Position numbers and translations under genes: made by a program. A DNA stretch of 64,000 nucleotides from Bacteroidota bacterium (GTDB lineage: Bacteria > Bacteroidota > Bacteroidia > NS11-12g > UBA9320): the NCBI GenBank assembly GCA_002746305.1, contig NVWV01000007.1, positions 124,001-188,000 on the forward strand. Reading direction: 5' to 3'. The notes below the pieces were generated by a model that was given only the letters and a program-made list of their open reading frames with translations, had not been told where the DNA came from and made no database searches. Shown here in pieces: positions 28,597-39,100 of the stretch (position 1 is its first letter; each line of letters begins with the position of its first letter).

Positions 28597-30782
28597 ACGT
28601 TTTCTTGAATTTTATAGGGAATAACTAAAGTGACCAAAGTGCCTGATCCGTTTTTGGGGTCTTTATTTTTAATATTCACAGAACCAAGCATGTTGAAATC
28701 ATTGGATAGGAGGTCCAATCGCTCAGCAGTTATAGCCGTAGACAAGGAGGTTTTGTTCTTATCAGTCTTGAATTCATCTACTTTAATGCCAGTACCATTA
28801 TCTGCAATCGTGCATATCAGTTCTTTATTCCTAAAGGATATTTTGATATCAATCTTTCTATCTTCATTATTATTAGCAAGTGCATTCTCCATTGCGTTTT
28901 CTACAAAAGGCTGAATAAGCATTGGTGGAACCATAAACATATGGATATTAATTTCATCGTCGATGGCAAGCAGGTAATTGTAGGGGGGAGTTAAATCCAA
29001 ATTTCGTAGTTCGATGTAACTGTTAAGTGCAAATAACTCTTTGGAAAGTGACACGGTTTGATGCCTTGAGTTTTCCAAGGTTATTCTGAGGAGTTTAGAA
29101 AATTCGCACAGGTAGAAGTTTGACTTATCATCTTTTTTCAGAATCATTCCTTGAAGTACCGTCAAAGAGTTAAACATAAAGTGAGGGGCCATTTGTGAGC
29201 GTAATAGTCTTTGTTCGACAACAATCTTTTGGATTTTTGATTTTTCGTTGCTTAGTCGTTGAAACAATATAACTGCTCCTAGAACAATGGAAGCTAGCAA
29301 GAATACAACTACAATTAGAAAGGTATTTCTTTGAGAGTTTGCCAGGTTTGAAGAGGTGATTTTTACTTGCTGATCTAGCAACTGCTCACGATTCCGAGCT
29401 GAATCTCTTTCCCGTTTATACTGATATTCACACTCCATTTGTGCCATTTCTAGAATATTTTCCTTATTGTATAGACTGTCATTTAGCAATTTGAATTGCT
29501 GGTAGCATTCTAACGCTTTTTTGTGATCACCTGAGTTCTGGTAAATTTCTGATAGAGTTTGGTAGGATTCTTTTCGCAACGATAAAAGATTGAGCTCTTC
29601 AGAAATTTCAAGACTTTTTAAAGTAAATTCTAGGGCTTTGGCTTTCCTGTTTAGCTTAAAACATGACTTAGCCATTCCTAAATAGCTTGTGCCTTTACTT
29701 AATTGAGAACCAATTTCCGTACTGATATCTAACGCCTCAGAATAAAATTCCAAGGCTTTAGAAAAATGGTTCTTAACCAAATGAATTTTTGCAATGTTAT
29801 TCAAGCTAACAGCTGCCCCTCCCTTATCACCACTTTTCCTATGAATAGCAAGTGTCCTATGGAACAGAACCATTGCAGTATCAACTTTATGTTGATCTCT
29901 AAAAACATATCCTATGTTGTTAAGGCAAGTTGCCATAGCACCCTTATTGCCTTGACTTTCACTAATTTTTAGAGCTTTTTGATAGTAGATTAAGGCCTTT
30001 TCATAGTCGCCTTGACTGTGATAGATATTTCCAAAGTGGTTAAGTAGAGCACTCTTATTTTTGGAAAGGCCCAATTCTTCAAATATCGATAGAGCTTTAT
30101 TACCATATTCAAGGGCTTTCGGATAGTTACTCTGATGCTTATAAATATTTGCTATGTTGGCATAGGCCTTCGATAGACCACGATTATCCGGGATTGATTG
30201 GTAGGCTTCTACTGCCATTTCGTAATACGCAATTGCAGAGTCATACTCACCAGTTCTGTAGTACATGATTCCAATGTTATTTAAACTTCCGGCAATTTTT
30301 TTGGGGTCATTTAACCTTTTACTAATATCTGCCGACCTTTTAAAATAAGCAAAGGCTTTTGACAACTCACCTTTACGGGAGTAAGCTATGGCCAGGCCAT
30401 TAAGGGCGAACGTCATCCCCTTATAGTAGTTCAAATTTTCGGAGGATTCTAGGGCCTCACTAAATTGAGTAATACTGGAATCGTAATTGGATTTTTCCAG
30501 ATTTATAAGACCTCTAAAAAAAACAACATCAGTTCCCCCCTTTTTGTAGGCTATTTTTTTTGACAAACTGTCTGATTGAATGAGTAGTTTTTCAGCCTTT
30601 TCAATATCAAAACTGTAAACTTCGTAAATAACAAGATTGAGGAGATTTACCCTATTGGTATCTTGCTGAATATGAACTGACAGCTCCCTCTCTAAACTGT
30701 CTAGATATTTATTTTGACTGAATGCACTAGTCCAGGTAAGGAGTACAACGATGCAGAATAAAAATTTTGTCAAATGCGTCAT
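28593..30782 (-). CDS. TPR-containing LytS-type sensor histidine kinase
   Basis: Signal peptide, TPR repeats, TM segment, LRSQMAPHFMFNSLTVLQGMI (His_kinase), CTIADNGTGIK (HATPase). Confidence 0.93.
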   Translation of the reverse strand: MTHLTKFLFCIVVLLTWTSAFSQNKYLDSLERELSVHIQQDTNRVNLLNLVIYEVYSFDIEKAEKLLIQSDSLSKKIAYKKGGTDVVFFRGLINLEKSNYDSSITQFSEALESSENLNYYKGMTFALNGLAIAYSRKGELSKAFAYFKRSADISKRLNDPKKIAGSLNNIGIMYYRTGEYDSAIAYYEMAVEAYQSIPDNRGLSKAYANIANIYKHQSNYPKALEYGNKALSIFEELGLSKNKSALLNHFGNIYHSQGDYEKALIYYQKALKISESQGNKGAMATCLNNIGYVFRDQHKVDTAMVLFHRTLAIHRKSGDKGGAAVSLNNIAKIHLVKNHFSKALEFYSEALDISTEIGSQLSKGTSYLGMAKSCFKLNRKAKALEFTLKSLEISEELNLLSLRKESYQTLSEIYQNSGDHKKALECYQQFKLLNDSLYNKENILEMAQMECEYQYKRERDSARNREQLLDQQVKITSSNLANSQRNTFLIVVVFLLASIVLGAVILFQRLSNEKSKIQKIVVEQRLLRSQMAPHFMFNSLTVLQGMILKKDDKSNFYLCEFSKLLRITLENSRHQTVSLSKELFALNSYIELRNLDLTPPYNYLLAIDDEINIHMFMVPPMLIQPFVENAMENALANNNEDRKIDIKISFRNKELICTIADNGTGIKVDEFKTDKNKTSLSTAITAERLDLLSNDFNMLGSVNIKNKDPKNGSGTLVTLVIPYKIQENV

Positions 30783-30890
30783 TCAATTGGCAGTCCGAAA
30801 GTAGCATAAATTAGTTAGTCAAATTTATATACGAAGGACAATATGTTAAAATGACCCATACTTATCTAATAAGTTGGAATACCCGGTTGA

Positions 30891-33335
30891 TTAGTTAATG
30901 AATATTCTTTTGATTAAGGTCAGTGATTTCCCATGGGTTATTCTTACGAAATATAAGCCAGAAGGTTGATCCGAAATATCGATATAGGTTTCAGCCGAAT
31001 TTGATTCAGTTTTATAGACTGTCACCCCTTCAGGTGTAAGTACTACAATTTTAGTAAGGATGTCCTTCTTTGGATCACTTACTTGGGTCGTAAATACTCC
31101 AGATTCACATGGGTTCGGGTATATGCTAATATTCACGTTTGAAACATGATGTTCTTTTGAAGGTGTAGGATCAGTTTTGTTCTTATCCTCTCCGTAAATT
31201 TTGTTTTCTCCATCAGATTTAACATAACCAGTCAGGCAGCTAGATGGCGGTGAAGGATTGGAAACATATCCCATGGTTGTAGGTACTGAAAAATCATATC
31301 CGGAAATAGTATAACAAGAGTTGTTTGGGTTAAAACCTGGGCTAGAGGATCGGACCCAGAGGTATGATGAACCCATGGTCGATGGAAATCCTTCAATCGA
31401 AGTTTTATAATTGCTAGTGGTTCCAGAGGGATTAAATGGCCAAAAGCCGTCCCAGTAATTATCACTTGGAGATGTAGAATTTCCTTGAATTCCGATAATT
31501 CCATTTTGATGAAGGCTCAAGCCCCTTCTGTGCTGGGTGAACTTATTTCTGAGGATAGTGCTATTGGAACAATTACCATAAAATGAGGCACCGAAGTAGG
31601 TATTTTCCATCTCGTTGCATTCCAGAAATTGGTTAGTGCAATAAAGAGATCGGATAGCAAAAATTTCTTGGACAGCGAGGTCAAACCCAGTAATGATATT
31701 ACCGACAGTACGCAAGGATGTATTATTCCTGCTCCAAATTCCATCCTGAGGATTGTTTCCTGGTCCCTCAAACAGTTGTATCCGATTGTCCTTAATTTCA
31801 AGTCTGGTATTGAATCCTTGAGTACGAATCCCATTGTAGGCATTTTTAATACGGTTGAAATTAATTCTAGCATCGGGCCCTCCAATAGGGCTTCCTTGGA
31901 TGGAGAAGAAAGGATTATTATCTAATTGAATAGCTGTATAGAGCCAGTCTGTAGGAGAATTGGCCACTAAATACTTGGAAAATTTGTTGTTGTCTATAAC
32001 AATTCTACCTGCGTATACCCCATTTTGCATGCCATTTCCAACGTCAAATGGACCCGAAGTAACCGAGAACTTAACTGGGAATGCTATGTTTTTAAAATGG
32101 TTTTTTTCGATGATAAAATCTTGGTATCGATTTGAAGAGGCAACGACTCCGTGTCTCCCTAAATGATTGATGCCCGGGGTGGTTTGTGTACTGTTAAAAG
32201 AGTTTCTTGAGATGATGTTCTCTAGATAGTTTTTAGACTCAATAGCTCGACTGCAGTTAAAAAATGTGTTTCCAGTATTGTTGGTGCCATCATCAGACAT
32301 TACCCTTAGCCTGTTATTGTTCGTTCCAGTGCTTTCTACTAAGATACCAATGCCGGAGCCTAGTCCAGTGTTTATCAAGTTTTGAAAAACACAATTGGTT
32401 ACTGTGACATTAGAATTGAGAGCAGATATTCCTACTAAGTGATTGTCAAAAATAATTTGTTCTTGACTATGCCACGGGTATAAATATCCAATTTTGGTTT
32501 CTTCATAGGTTGCTGGTCCACTAGGATTAAGTGTCGTTGTCCCGTTATTTTCCAAACAAAAACCAATGGATGGGTTTTCTCCAGCATAAGGAGATTCCAA
32601 GGTAGTTGGCGGATAGAGGACCGAATTAATATAAGGAGCATCTGTTAGAAGCCCTGTTCCTGCTTTTATATCCCATAAATTAGGCCAGTTGATTCCAGGA
32701 GGATTGGTGCCAGGTACAAATGGATAACTTGTAATATCTCGGCTGGTAAATAAACATCCCGTAAATGGGGTCATGCCCCAAGTTACATAATTCGTTATGT
32801 TCATGTTAAAATTTTCCAACTTAACCCCAATTCTATTTTTGTTAAAAACCACTTCTCTTGCCAGAAAGGGAAGGCTCATACTAAAATATGGATTTACAAG
32901 TAAAGGGTTATCCAACACATGTACAGCAATTTTAGCATCTTCAATCAGCGATGTTTGAATGGGACCTGAAGGTGTCCCACTAATGTAAATACCATTAATA
33001 ATTAATCTGCCTCCTGGTTCTACAATGATACCGTTCCACATTTCGGAACATGCATAAAAATGAGATCCGGTGATGATGAGATTTGCACCATTTTGTACGC
33101 GAATGATAACATTGGGAGCAATTTTAACTTTACACCCTGTAATGCTTATGTTACCCGTAATAGTTACGTTATTGGTGAGACAATACTCTTGCCATGGGGT
33201 AGGACCATTCACCCAAGAGATGTTCCCAGTTTGCCCATCTAAATATTGTGGGCAATTGATGCATTGTGCCTGACCACTTATGGTTTTCAGTAGAAGAAAC
33301 AAAAATAGAAGGGTTATAATACTCGTTTTTTTCAT
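30891..33335 (-). CDS. Secreted right-handed beta-helix-like protein with T9SS C-terminal domain
   Basis: Signal peptide; N/V-rich helix-forming repeats (NVTVTNCVFQNL, NRIGVKLENFNM); C-terminal NISIYPNPCESGVFTT...LIKRIFIN. Confidence 0.82.
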   Translation of the reverse strand: MKKTSIITLLFLFLLLKTISGQAQCINCPQYLDGQTGNISWVNGPTPWQEYCLTNNVTITGNISITGCKVKIAPNVIIRVQNGANLIITGSHFYACSEMWNGIIVEPGGRLIINGIYISGTPSGPIQTSLIEDAKIAVHVLDNPLLVNPYFSMSLPFLAREVVFNKNRIGVKLENFNMNITNYVTWGMTPFTGCLFTSRDITSYPFVPGTNPPGINWPNLWDIKAGTGLLTDAPYINSVLYPPTTLESPYAGENPSIGFCLENNGTTTLNPSGPATYEETKIGYLYPWHSQEQIIFDNHLVGISALNSNVTVTNCVFQNLINTGLGSGIGILVESTGTNNNRLRVMSDDGTNNTGNTFFNCSRAIESKNYLENIISRNSFNSTQTTPGINHLGRHGVVASSNRYQDFIIEKNHFKNIAFPVKFSVTSGPFDVGNGMQNGVYAGRIVIDNNKFSKYLVANSPTDWLYTAIQLDNNPFFSIQGSPIGGPDARINFNRIKNAYNGIRTQGFNTRLEIKDNRIQLFEGPGNNPQDGIWSRNNTSLRTVGNIITGFDLAVQEIFAIRSLYCTNQFLECNEMENTYFGASFYGNCSNSTILRNKFTQHRRGLSLHQNGIIGIQGNSTSPSDNYWDGFWPFNPSGTTSNYKTSIEGFPSTMGSSYLWVRSSSPGFNPNNSCYTISGYDFSVPTTMGYVSNPSPPSSCLTGYVKSDGENKIYGEDKNKTDPTPSKEHHVSNVNISIYPNPCESGVFTTQVSDPKKDILTKIVVLTPEGVTVYKTESNSAETYIDISDQPSGLYFVRITHGKSLTLIKRIFIN

Positions 33336-33801
33336 AAAAGTTATTGCTTTTGTTGTTTAGGATACGGGTCAATTGACCAATGAACGTTTGTATTTCAACA
33401 TTCGCTACATTCCTGCACTTGTGTTTATTAATGTCAAAGTTGAGGATTATGGATTAGAAAAAAATGATCAATTCATTTTAGAATAGGTTGAGGGAATAAA
33501 CGATTGCTACAAACCCATAATAGTTAATCCTAATAGGTAAGTAAGGACTAATCGGGCCGAGGTTTTGAATTTTCAGGAACTTGAAATACCGTCTTGAACT
33601 AAAGTAAATAAAGGCCTTACGAAGGTCTATAATCGTAAAATGACGTGTTCGTTAATCCAAACACCGGTTTCAAAAGCAGTTTGTAAATACAACCCACTTG
33701 TCTAATGAACCTCAAAATGGCTTGGGCCCTATTCGTAGGAACCAATATCCCTTTGCTAAAATCTGAATCTGAAAGGGCATTTTCCAATAAGTGATTTTTA
33801 T

Positions 33802-33910
33802 GATTTGAATCCACTTGACGGAATCACCGAAAGTACTCATGGCAGCTTAACAGAATGATAGAAATCCTTGGCACGAAGTGCTGAGAATTTTTTGTTTAAG
33901 GAGTTTGAGC
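33802..33910 (+). repeat. Distal degenerate copy of the ssrA-3'-end repeat unit
   Basis: CAGAATGATAGAAATCCTTGGCACGAAGTGCTGAGAATTTTTTGTTTAAGGAGTTTGAGC matches the unit at 19633-19692 with about one mismatch; the upstream GATTTGAATCCAC...GAATCACCGAAAGTACTC also matches. Confidence 0.85.
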
Positions 33911-33960
33911 GGTTCTGTCGCATTAATCGGAACCGACCACAATCGACTATAAGATTTGTA

Positions 33961-36054
33961 TCACGTCTCGATTCTTTCAACAATCGAATACATATCGTCT
34001 GAATGGTCTAAATTATATTTTTGATAGAATCGGTTGACCGAGCGTTTTACACTACTTGGCAATACTGCTAACATTTCAGCTACCTCGATTTTGGTCATCC
34101 CAAGTTTATACAAACACAAGATTCTAAGTTCATTGGCCGTAAGACCTTCAAAAGCGGTTTTACTATTTTCCATGAATTTTGGATAAACAACCTTAAACGA
34201 TATTTTAAATTTATCCCAATCTTCATTGGTCAAAATTCGGGTTTCCAAGAAATTTTGAACCCCCTCCCCACCTGCTTCCAGATCTTTAAAAAACAACTCT
34301 AAATTATTTTTTAACTCATCAATAATTCTGTTTTTATCAATAATCAGACTGCCTTGATTTGCCAATATTTCTCTACTGTGATCGATAATCACTTGTGAGG
34401 CTTCCATCTCCAAAGCTGCATTTCTTTCCCTTTCAATTCTATAACGACGATGTTTAGTCAAAATGATAAATATAGAAGCTAAACTGAGCCCAAACAGTAG
34501 AAATCCAAAAATTTTCATCCTGTACTGCCTCTGCACATTTAACTCAGAAATCTCTTTGTCCCGAATGGCAATACTTGCTTTTGACTCTGCCTTTTCTACA
34601 GCATACTTCGCAAGGATAGTTTGCTCCAGAGCTTTGTTGGATTTTTTCGCTAAACTATCTTGATACACAATATACTTTTCATAGGCATCTGCAGAGCTAT
34701 CAAACTGGTTCAAGCTTTTATAATTTACCCCCATTGCTTTGTATACCTCAGCAATATTGGAATATTCCATCAGCATAGGCATAACAGCCTTTAAGTATGA
34801 ATTTGAAACTTTTGCTTTTCCCTTTTTACTAGTTGTCAAACCCAACCCTCTTAGAATCTCGCTTGATAGATATGAATCCTCGCCTTCTTGCAATAATTCC
34901 TCGGCCTTCAGAAAATAATCCTCAGCTTGTTCTAGTTTATTTGTTTTTAAATAAAGAAAACCAAAGTGAACGTACACATTGACTTGCTCTATTGTCGCAT
35001 TGACAGAGGTAGCCAAATTGAGTGCTTCTTGATAATATTTCTCTGCATTTGAATAATCTTCTAAATCTATATAGCATAAACCAACATTTAGTGAAATTCT
35101 ATTCTTGCTGAATGCTTTTGTTTCTAAATTGTATGCATTTAATTGATATCCTATTGCTTTCTCAGGATTATCAAGATTTAAATAACACGCTGAAATAATA
35201 TCACTTGTTATTATTTGCCCTCCAAGAAAATCATTCTCTTCTGCAATTTCATTTGCCTTTAAGGCAACGACTAGACACGAATCAAACTGCTCATTAAATC
35301 CATAGATGTTTGCCAGATTCAAGTATGCATCCATTTTGTACTTCTCTTGGCCTATGACCTCAGCCAATACCAATCCCTCGTAGCAGTACTTTCTTGAATT
35401 GGCAAAATCTCTACTGACAAAGTAACTCCCACCTATGTTCAATAAGTTGGAACACATCCCAGAAGAATCTGCTAGTTCTTGATTAATAGCAAGAGCCTCT
35501 CTGTACATTTCTCGCACTTTCTTGTGATCTCCAAAAACCTCATTTAAGATTCCCAATTCTTCATAAAGAATCGAATGTAATTTAGCGTTTTTTAAAAGTA
35601 GTGGCCTATGGTCAGAAAGCAAATATTCCACGGTATCCATGGCCCTTTGATATTCTCCGATATCTTCCATTACTCTTGCTGCTCTATAGATACTAAGCAC
35701 AAACAAAGAATCAAAACCATTCATTTCCGACGTAATGCGAATATCCTGATACACATTAAGTTTAGTCTGGAAATCAGCATCACCAAACTGGGTTTTGAAT
35801 AATTTTAACTTTTGGACTGTGAATTTATGATCAAACTCTTCAGCTAACCCTATGCCTTGATTCCAAGCCATCATCAGTGAATCCAAGGTAAGATCTGTTT
35901 TTGACCAATCTACATTCTCTAAACTTTTCAATCGGTCAGCATCATCTACTTCTTTATTGAAAAACTGTTCTAAGTTATAATCATAGGTCTGAGCATTTGA
36001 CGATAATCCTAAGCCAACAAACACAAAATATAGTATGATTAATCTCAAATTCAT
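33961..36054 (-). CDS. TPR-domain transmembrane regulator with C-terminal LuxR-like HTH
   Basis: TPRs, TM MKIFGFLLFGLSLASIFIIL, C-terminal LTANELRILCLYKLGMTKIEVAEMLAVLPSSVKRSVNRFYQKYNL. Confidence 0.85.
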   Translation of the reverse strand: MNLRLIILYFVFVGLGLSSNAQTYDYNLEQFFNKEVDDADRLKSLENVDWSKTDLTLDSLMMAWNQGIGLAEEFDHKFTVQKLKLFKTQFGDADFQTKLNVYQDIRITSEMNGFDSLFVLSIYRAARVMEDIGEYQRAMDTVEYLLSDHRPLLLKNAKLHSILYEELGILNEVFGDHKKVREMYREALAINQELADSSGMCSNLLNIGGSYFVSRDFANSRKYCYEGLVLAEVIGQEKYKMDAYLNLANIYGFNEQFDSCLVVALKANEIAEENDFLGGQIITSDIISACYLNLDNPEKAIGYQLNAYNLETKAFSKNRISLNVGLCYIDLEDYSNAEKYYQEALNLATSVNATIEQVNVYVHFGFLYLKTNKLEQAEDYFLKAEELLQEGEDSYLSSEILRGLGLTTSKKGKAKVSNSYLKAVMPMLMEYSNIAEVYKAMGVNYKSLNQFDSSADAYEKYIVYQDSLAKKSNKALEQTILAKYAVEKAESKASIAIRDKEISELNVQRQYRMKIFGFLLFGLSLASIFIILTKHRRYRIERERNAALEMEASQVIIDHSREILANQGSLIIDKNRIIDELKNNLELFFKDLEAGGEGVQNFLETRILTNEDWDKFKISFKVVYPKFMENSKTAFEGLTANELRILCLYKLGMTKIEVAEMLAVLPSSVKRSVNRFYQKYNLDHSDDMYSIVERIET

Positions 36055-36127
36055 ATACCGGGTAATTAGTTATGCCAAATCTAATGAATCCACAAGACTT
36101 GAATATTCTTTCATTTTTAGAGAAAAA

Positions 36128-36155
36128 AGCGAGTGGTATTGGGCAACCACTCGCT
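36128..36155. terminator. Intrinsic terminator 3' of the 3832-aa gene
   Basis: AGCGAGTGGT-ATTGGGCA-ACCACTCGCT inverted repeat. Confidence 0.75.
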
Positions 36156-36163
36156 TATGTTAT

Positions 36164-39100
36164 CTATTGTTTTAACAGCTTATGAGATGTTATTCTTCCA
36201 TTCATTTCCACTCTCATAATATATACTCCATTGGAGAGCACACCTGTGTCTATTGTCAGTTTATTCTCTCCTTTTAGACACTTCACTTCCGTGGATTGTA
36301 CCACTCTACCAAACAAGTCGTAGAGCTTAATTTTGGCCAGTCCATTGTCCTGTGTTTCTAACTCAATATTAATCTGAGATCTAAATGGATTGGGATAAGC
36401 AAATATCTTCACATCTGAAGAGATGCTAAAACCTCCAACACCCAATGACTCCTGTTTGTTTGCAAACCAATACGGTGCATTTGGACCACCTTTATGATCA
36501 TTGACATTGAAGTACACTGAATCGTTGGTAAATGCGGTATAGTATTCATCTGAATTAGCTCTGTAAATTTTAAAATTAATCAGTTTTCCAATGTCAGAAG
36601 TATCTCCATATATAAACATATTTAACATATAAGTGCTTGCTGATGCTTGAACCTCTTCAATTATTCCTTTTCCTCTCAATTCTCCATCAATCTCGGCTAT
36701 GACATAGTCTCCGTCACCATGTAGCAGACCTCCATCAAATAGAACACTGCCTAAGATGGTCATGTTATATTCAAATTGGTCATTTGAAACATCGTCCTTC
36801 TTTAATTTTAGAACTGTAGCCTCTGAATTTTTGATCATATACGATTGATTCGTTTCATACTCTGTAATTCCACCAGTCCAACTTCCTCCTTCTAAAACAG
36901 AGGCCTTATTTATTGCACCACCTGTTTTTAAAACCGCTCCATTTTTCAAATCAGAATTCGCTTGGAACACATTGTTTATGTCAATATTCTCTTGAAATGG
37001 ATTTCCAATTAAACTCCATCCATTGATGATACTCATTGATGAAAGATCAGCATTTTTACCCGATACTCGAAGGACATCATCTTTATGCAGATACAGCATA
37101 TATCCGTGTGCGGTATTTATGGCATTAAGACCAGAACCTGTAGCAAACCATTCATTTGTACTGTCGTTATATATAGCTTGTTGACTTAGTGTTTTTATTA
37201 TTTCACCACCCTCAAGGCTCAATCCAGAAATCATATCGTCCACTGACATATTTTGTTTTTGATAGTTGAATGCTAACCAATTCCAACCTTGAATAAGTGG
37301 AATGTAGCGAACGGAATCCCATTCTGTTTCTATTTCAATAATTCGTGGGTTTAGGGTTGTTCCATAAATTCCGCCATTAAAGGTTATGGCCCCCCCTGTT
37401 ATGTAGCCATCGTACTCCGCTCCTTGTGATGCATTCCAAATTCTATACTGAAATTCTTTCCCTTGATCTGAGGGATCACCTTGAACGTTTATTACAGCGT
37501 AATACAAATTATTCCCTGCCTGTGATTTATAAATATTATCATATCCTCTTACCTCACCATCAATGGTTATTGCAATTTGATCCAGAGTGTCGATGCTTTG
37601 CACATTGTCCATTTTAAAATTACAGACCACTATAGTACTTTGAGATTTTCCGAAAGGTATTATCCAATCAGGAGCTTCTGCTAAAACATTCACCTGAACT
37701 GGGACTTCTATTGTTCCATAATTATCTGAGAATGTTGAAACATCAATACTTACAGAATAATTATATGTACCGATGTCGATTCCTTTTGCGTTTAATGCGA
37801 TTGTATATCGGAGGGAACTATTCCCATAAATTGAGTCATTGATGTTCGTTATATTCAGCAGTTGATTTGGGGTTCCTAACTTCGATAATTCCAGTCTTGC
37901 CAACGCAGTTCCAGTATTCACCAAATTGATTTCTAGCTGTTTTACATCGCCCTTGTACATGTCTATAGCATATGCTTGTGGTTGAACGGCAATAGGCGAA
38001 TTGCTAACCATGAACTCGTATTTGATGGTATCTTCTAATGTATTTCCATTTAAGTCTTGAACTTCAAAAACCATCATTTCTACAATTTGCTTGTCCAACA
38101 AAGACAGATCTCCGTTATACTCATAAATGATCGAGTTACCGTTGCATATTGGAGTGAAATCCAATACCTCTTTACCACTCTTTTTAACAAAAACATAGTG
38201 AGAATCTTTCCGTTCATAACCACACTCGATTGGCTCGTTGAAGATTACTTGAACATTTTCACCAATATTAAGAACGCCATCAGTTGGTTTAGGTGTCCCA
38301 AATAATGCTAGTGAACTTCGATCTATTGTACCTCTTACAATATTACTGTTGATAATCCCTTCTATCCCACAATGTACAATTGCTTGAAGTTCATATTCTC
38401 CATCAATAATTTCACTTCTATCCTGCACATCCCAAATGAAATTATAAGCAGGATCCCTATACGTTGTTTTAAATAACTCATAATACGTTTGTAAAGAATC
38501 CTTAGAAATACTTAACCCTGGTATTTCTACCCATACAGACGAACCTATTCTGCGATACTGCAAGGAAACTTTTTCGAGGAATTCATTGTAAGGGTCATAG
38601 TCTCCAATTTGCACTTGCAAGCGTTCTGATGGGGCTCCAAACTCATCTCTTGACTTAAAGATTCTCCAATTATCAGTTGGACTTAGAATACTAATATCTG
38701 AACACGGTCTATTGAAGTATGCTTCCATATGCAACTCAGCTCCATCAAAGCCATTGGTAAGGTCAGAATACTCATCTAAACATGTTGGGATTAATTGCAT
38801 ATTCAAATCTGGATAATCATATGATATCCCAGCTTTATTTGCATAGAATCCTGTATATGTTGATCCCCCAGACTTCACTTTATACACCAATGGATAATAT
38901 TGTCCCGAACCATCAGCAGTTAACTGAGCTCCATTCTGATTGGAATTGGCTGCCTGTACTAGATTATAATACCTGTACTCATTAAATATTTCTGGTGCCT
39001 TGTTGACTAATTTCAAAGAATAGTATGCCGGTTCTTCCACATCAACATCCCGTAAAATGTTGTTTTCGAATGGACTCCCATCAGAGTATTCAAGTTGTAT

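Noticed and set aside
28593-30782. Treating the 729-aa kinase itself as truncated
   Set aside because: Signal peptide, TPRs, TM, His box and HATPase motifs are all present and the C-terminus is coupled to the next ATG; only the regulator appears broken.
33617-33814. Minus-strand 65-aa ORF in the 33.4-33.9 kb intergenic region
   Set aside because: No recognisable domain, and it ends near the distal ssrA-like repeat; may be decayed DNA but not supportable as a gene.
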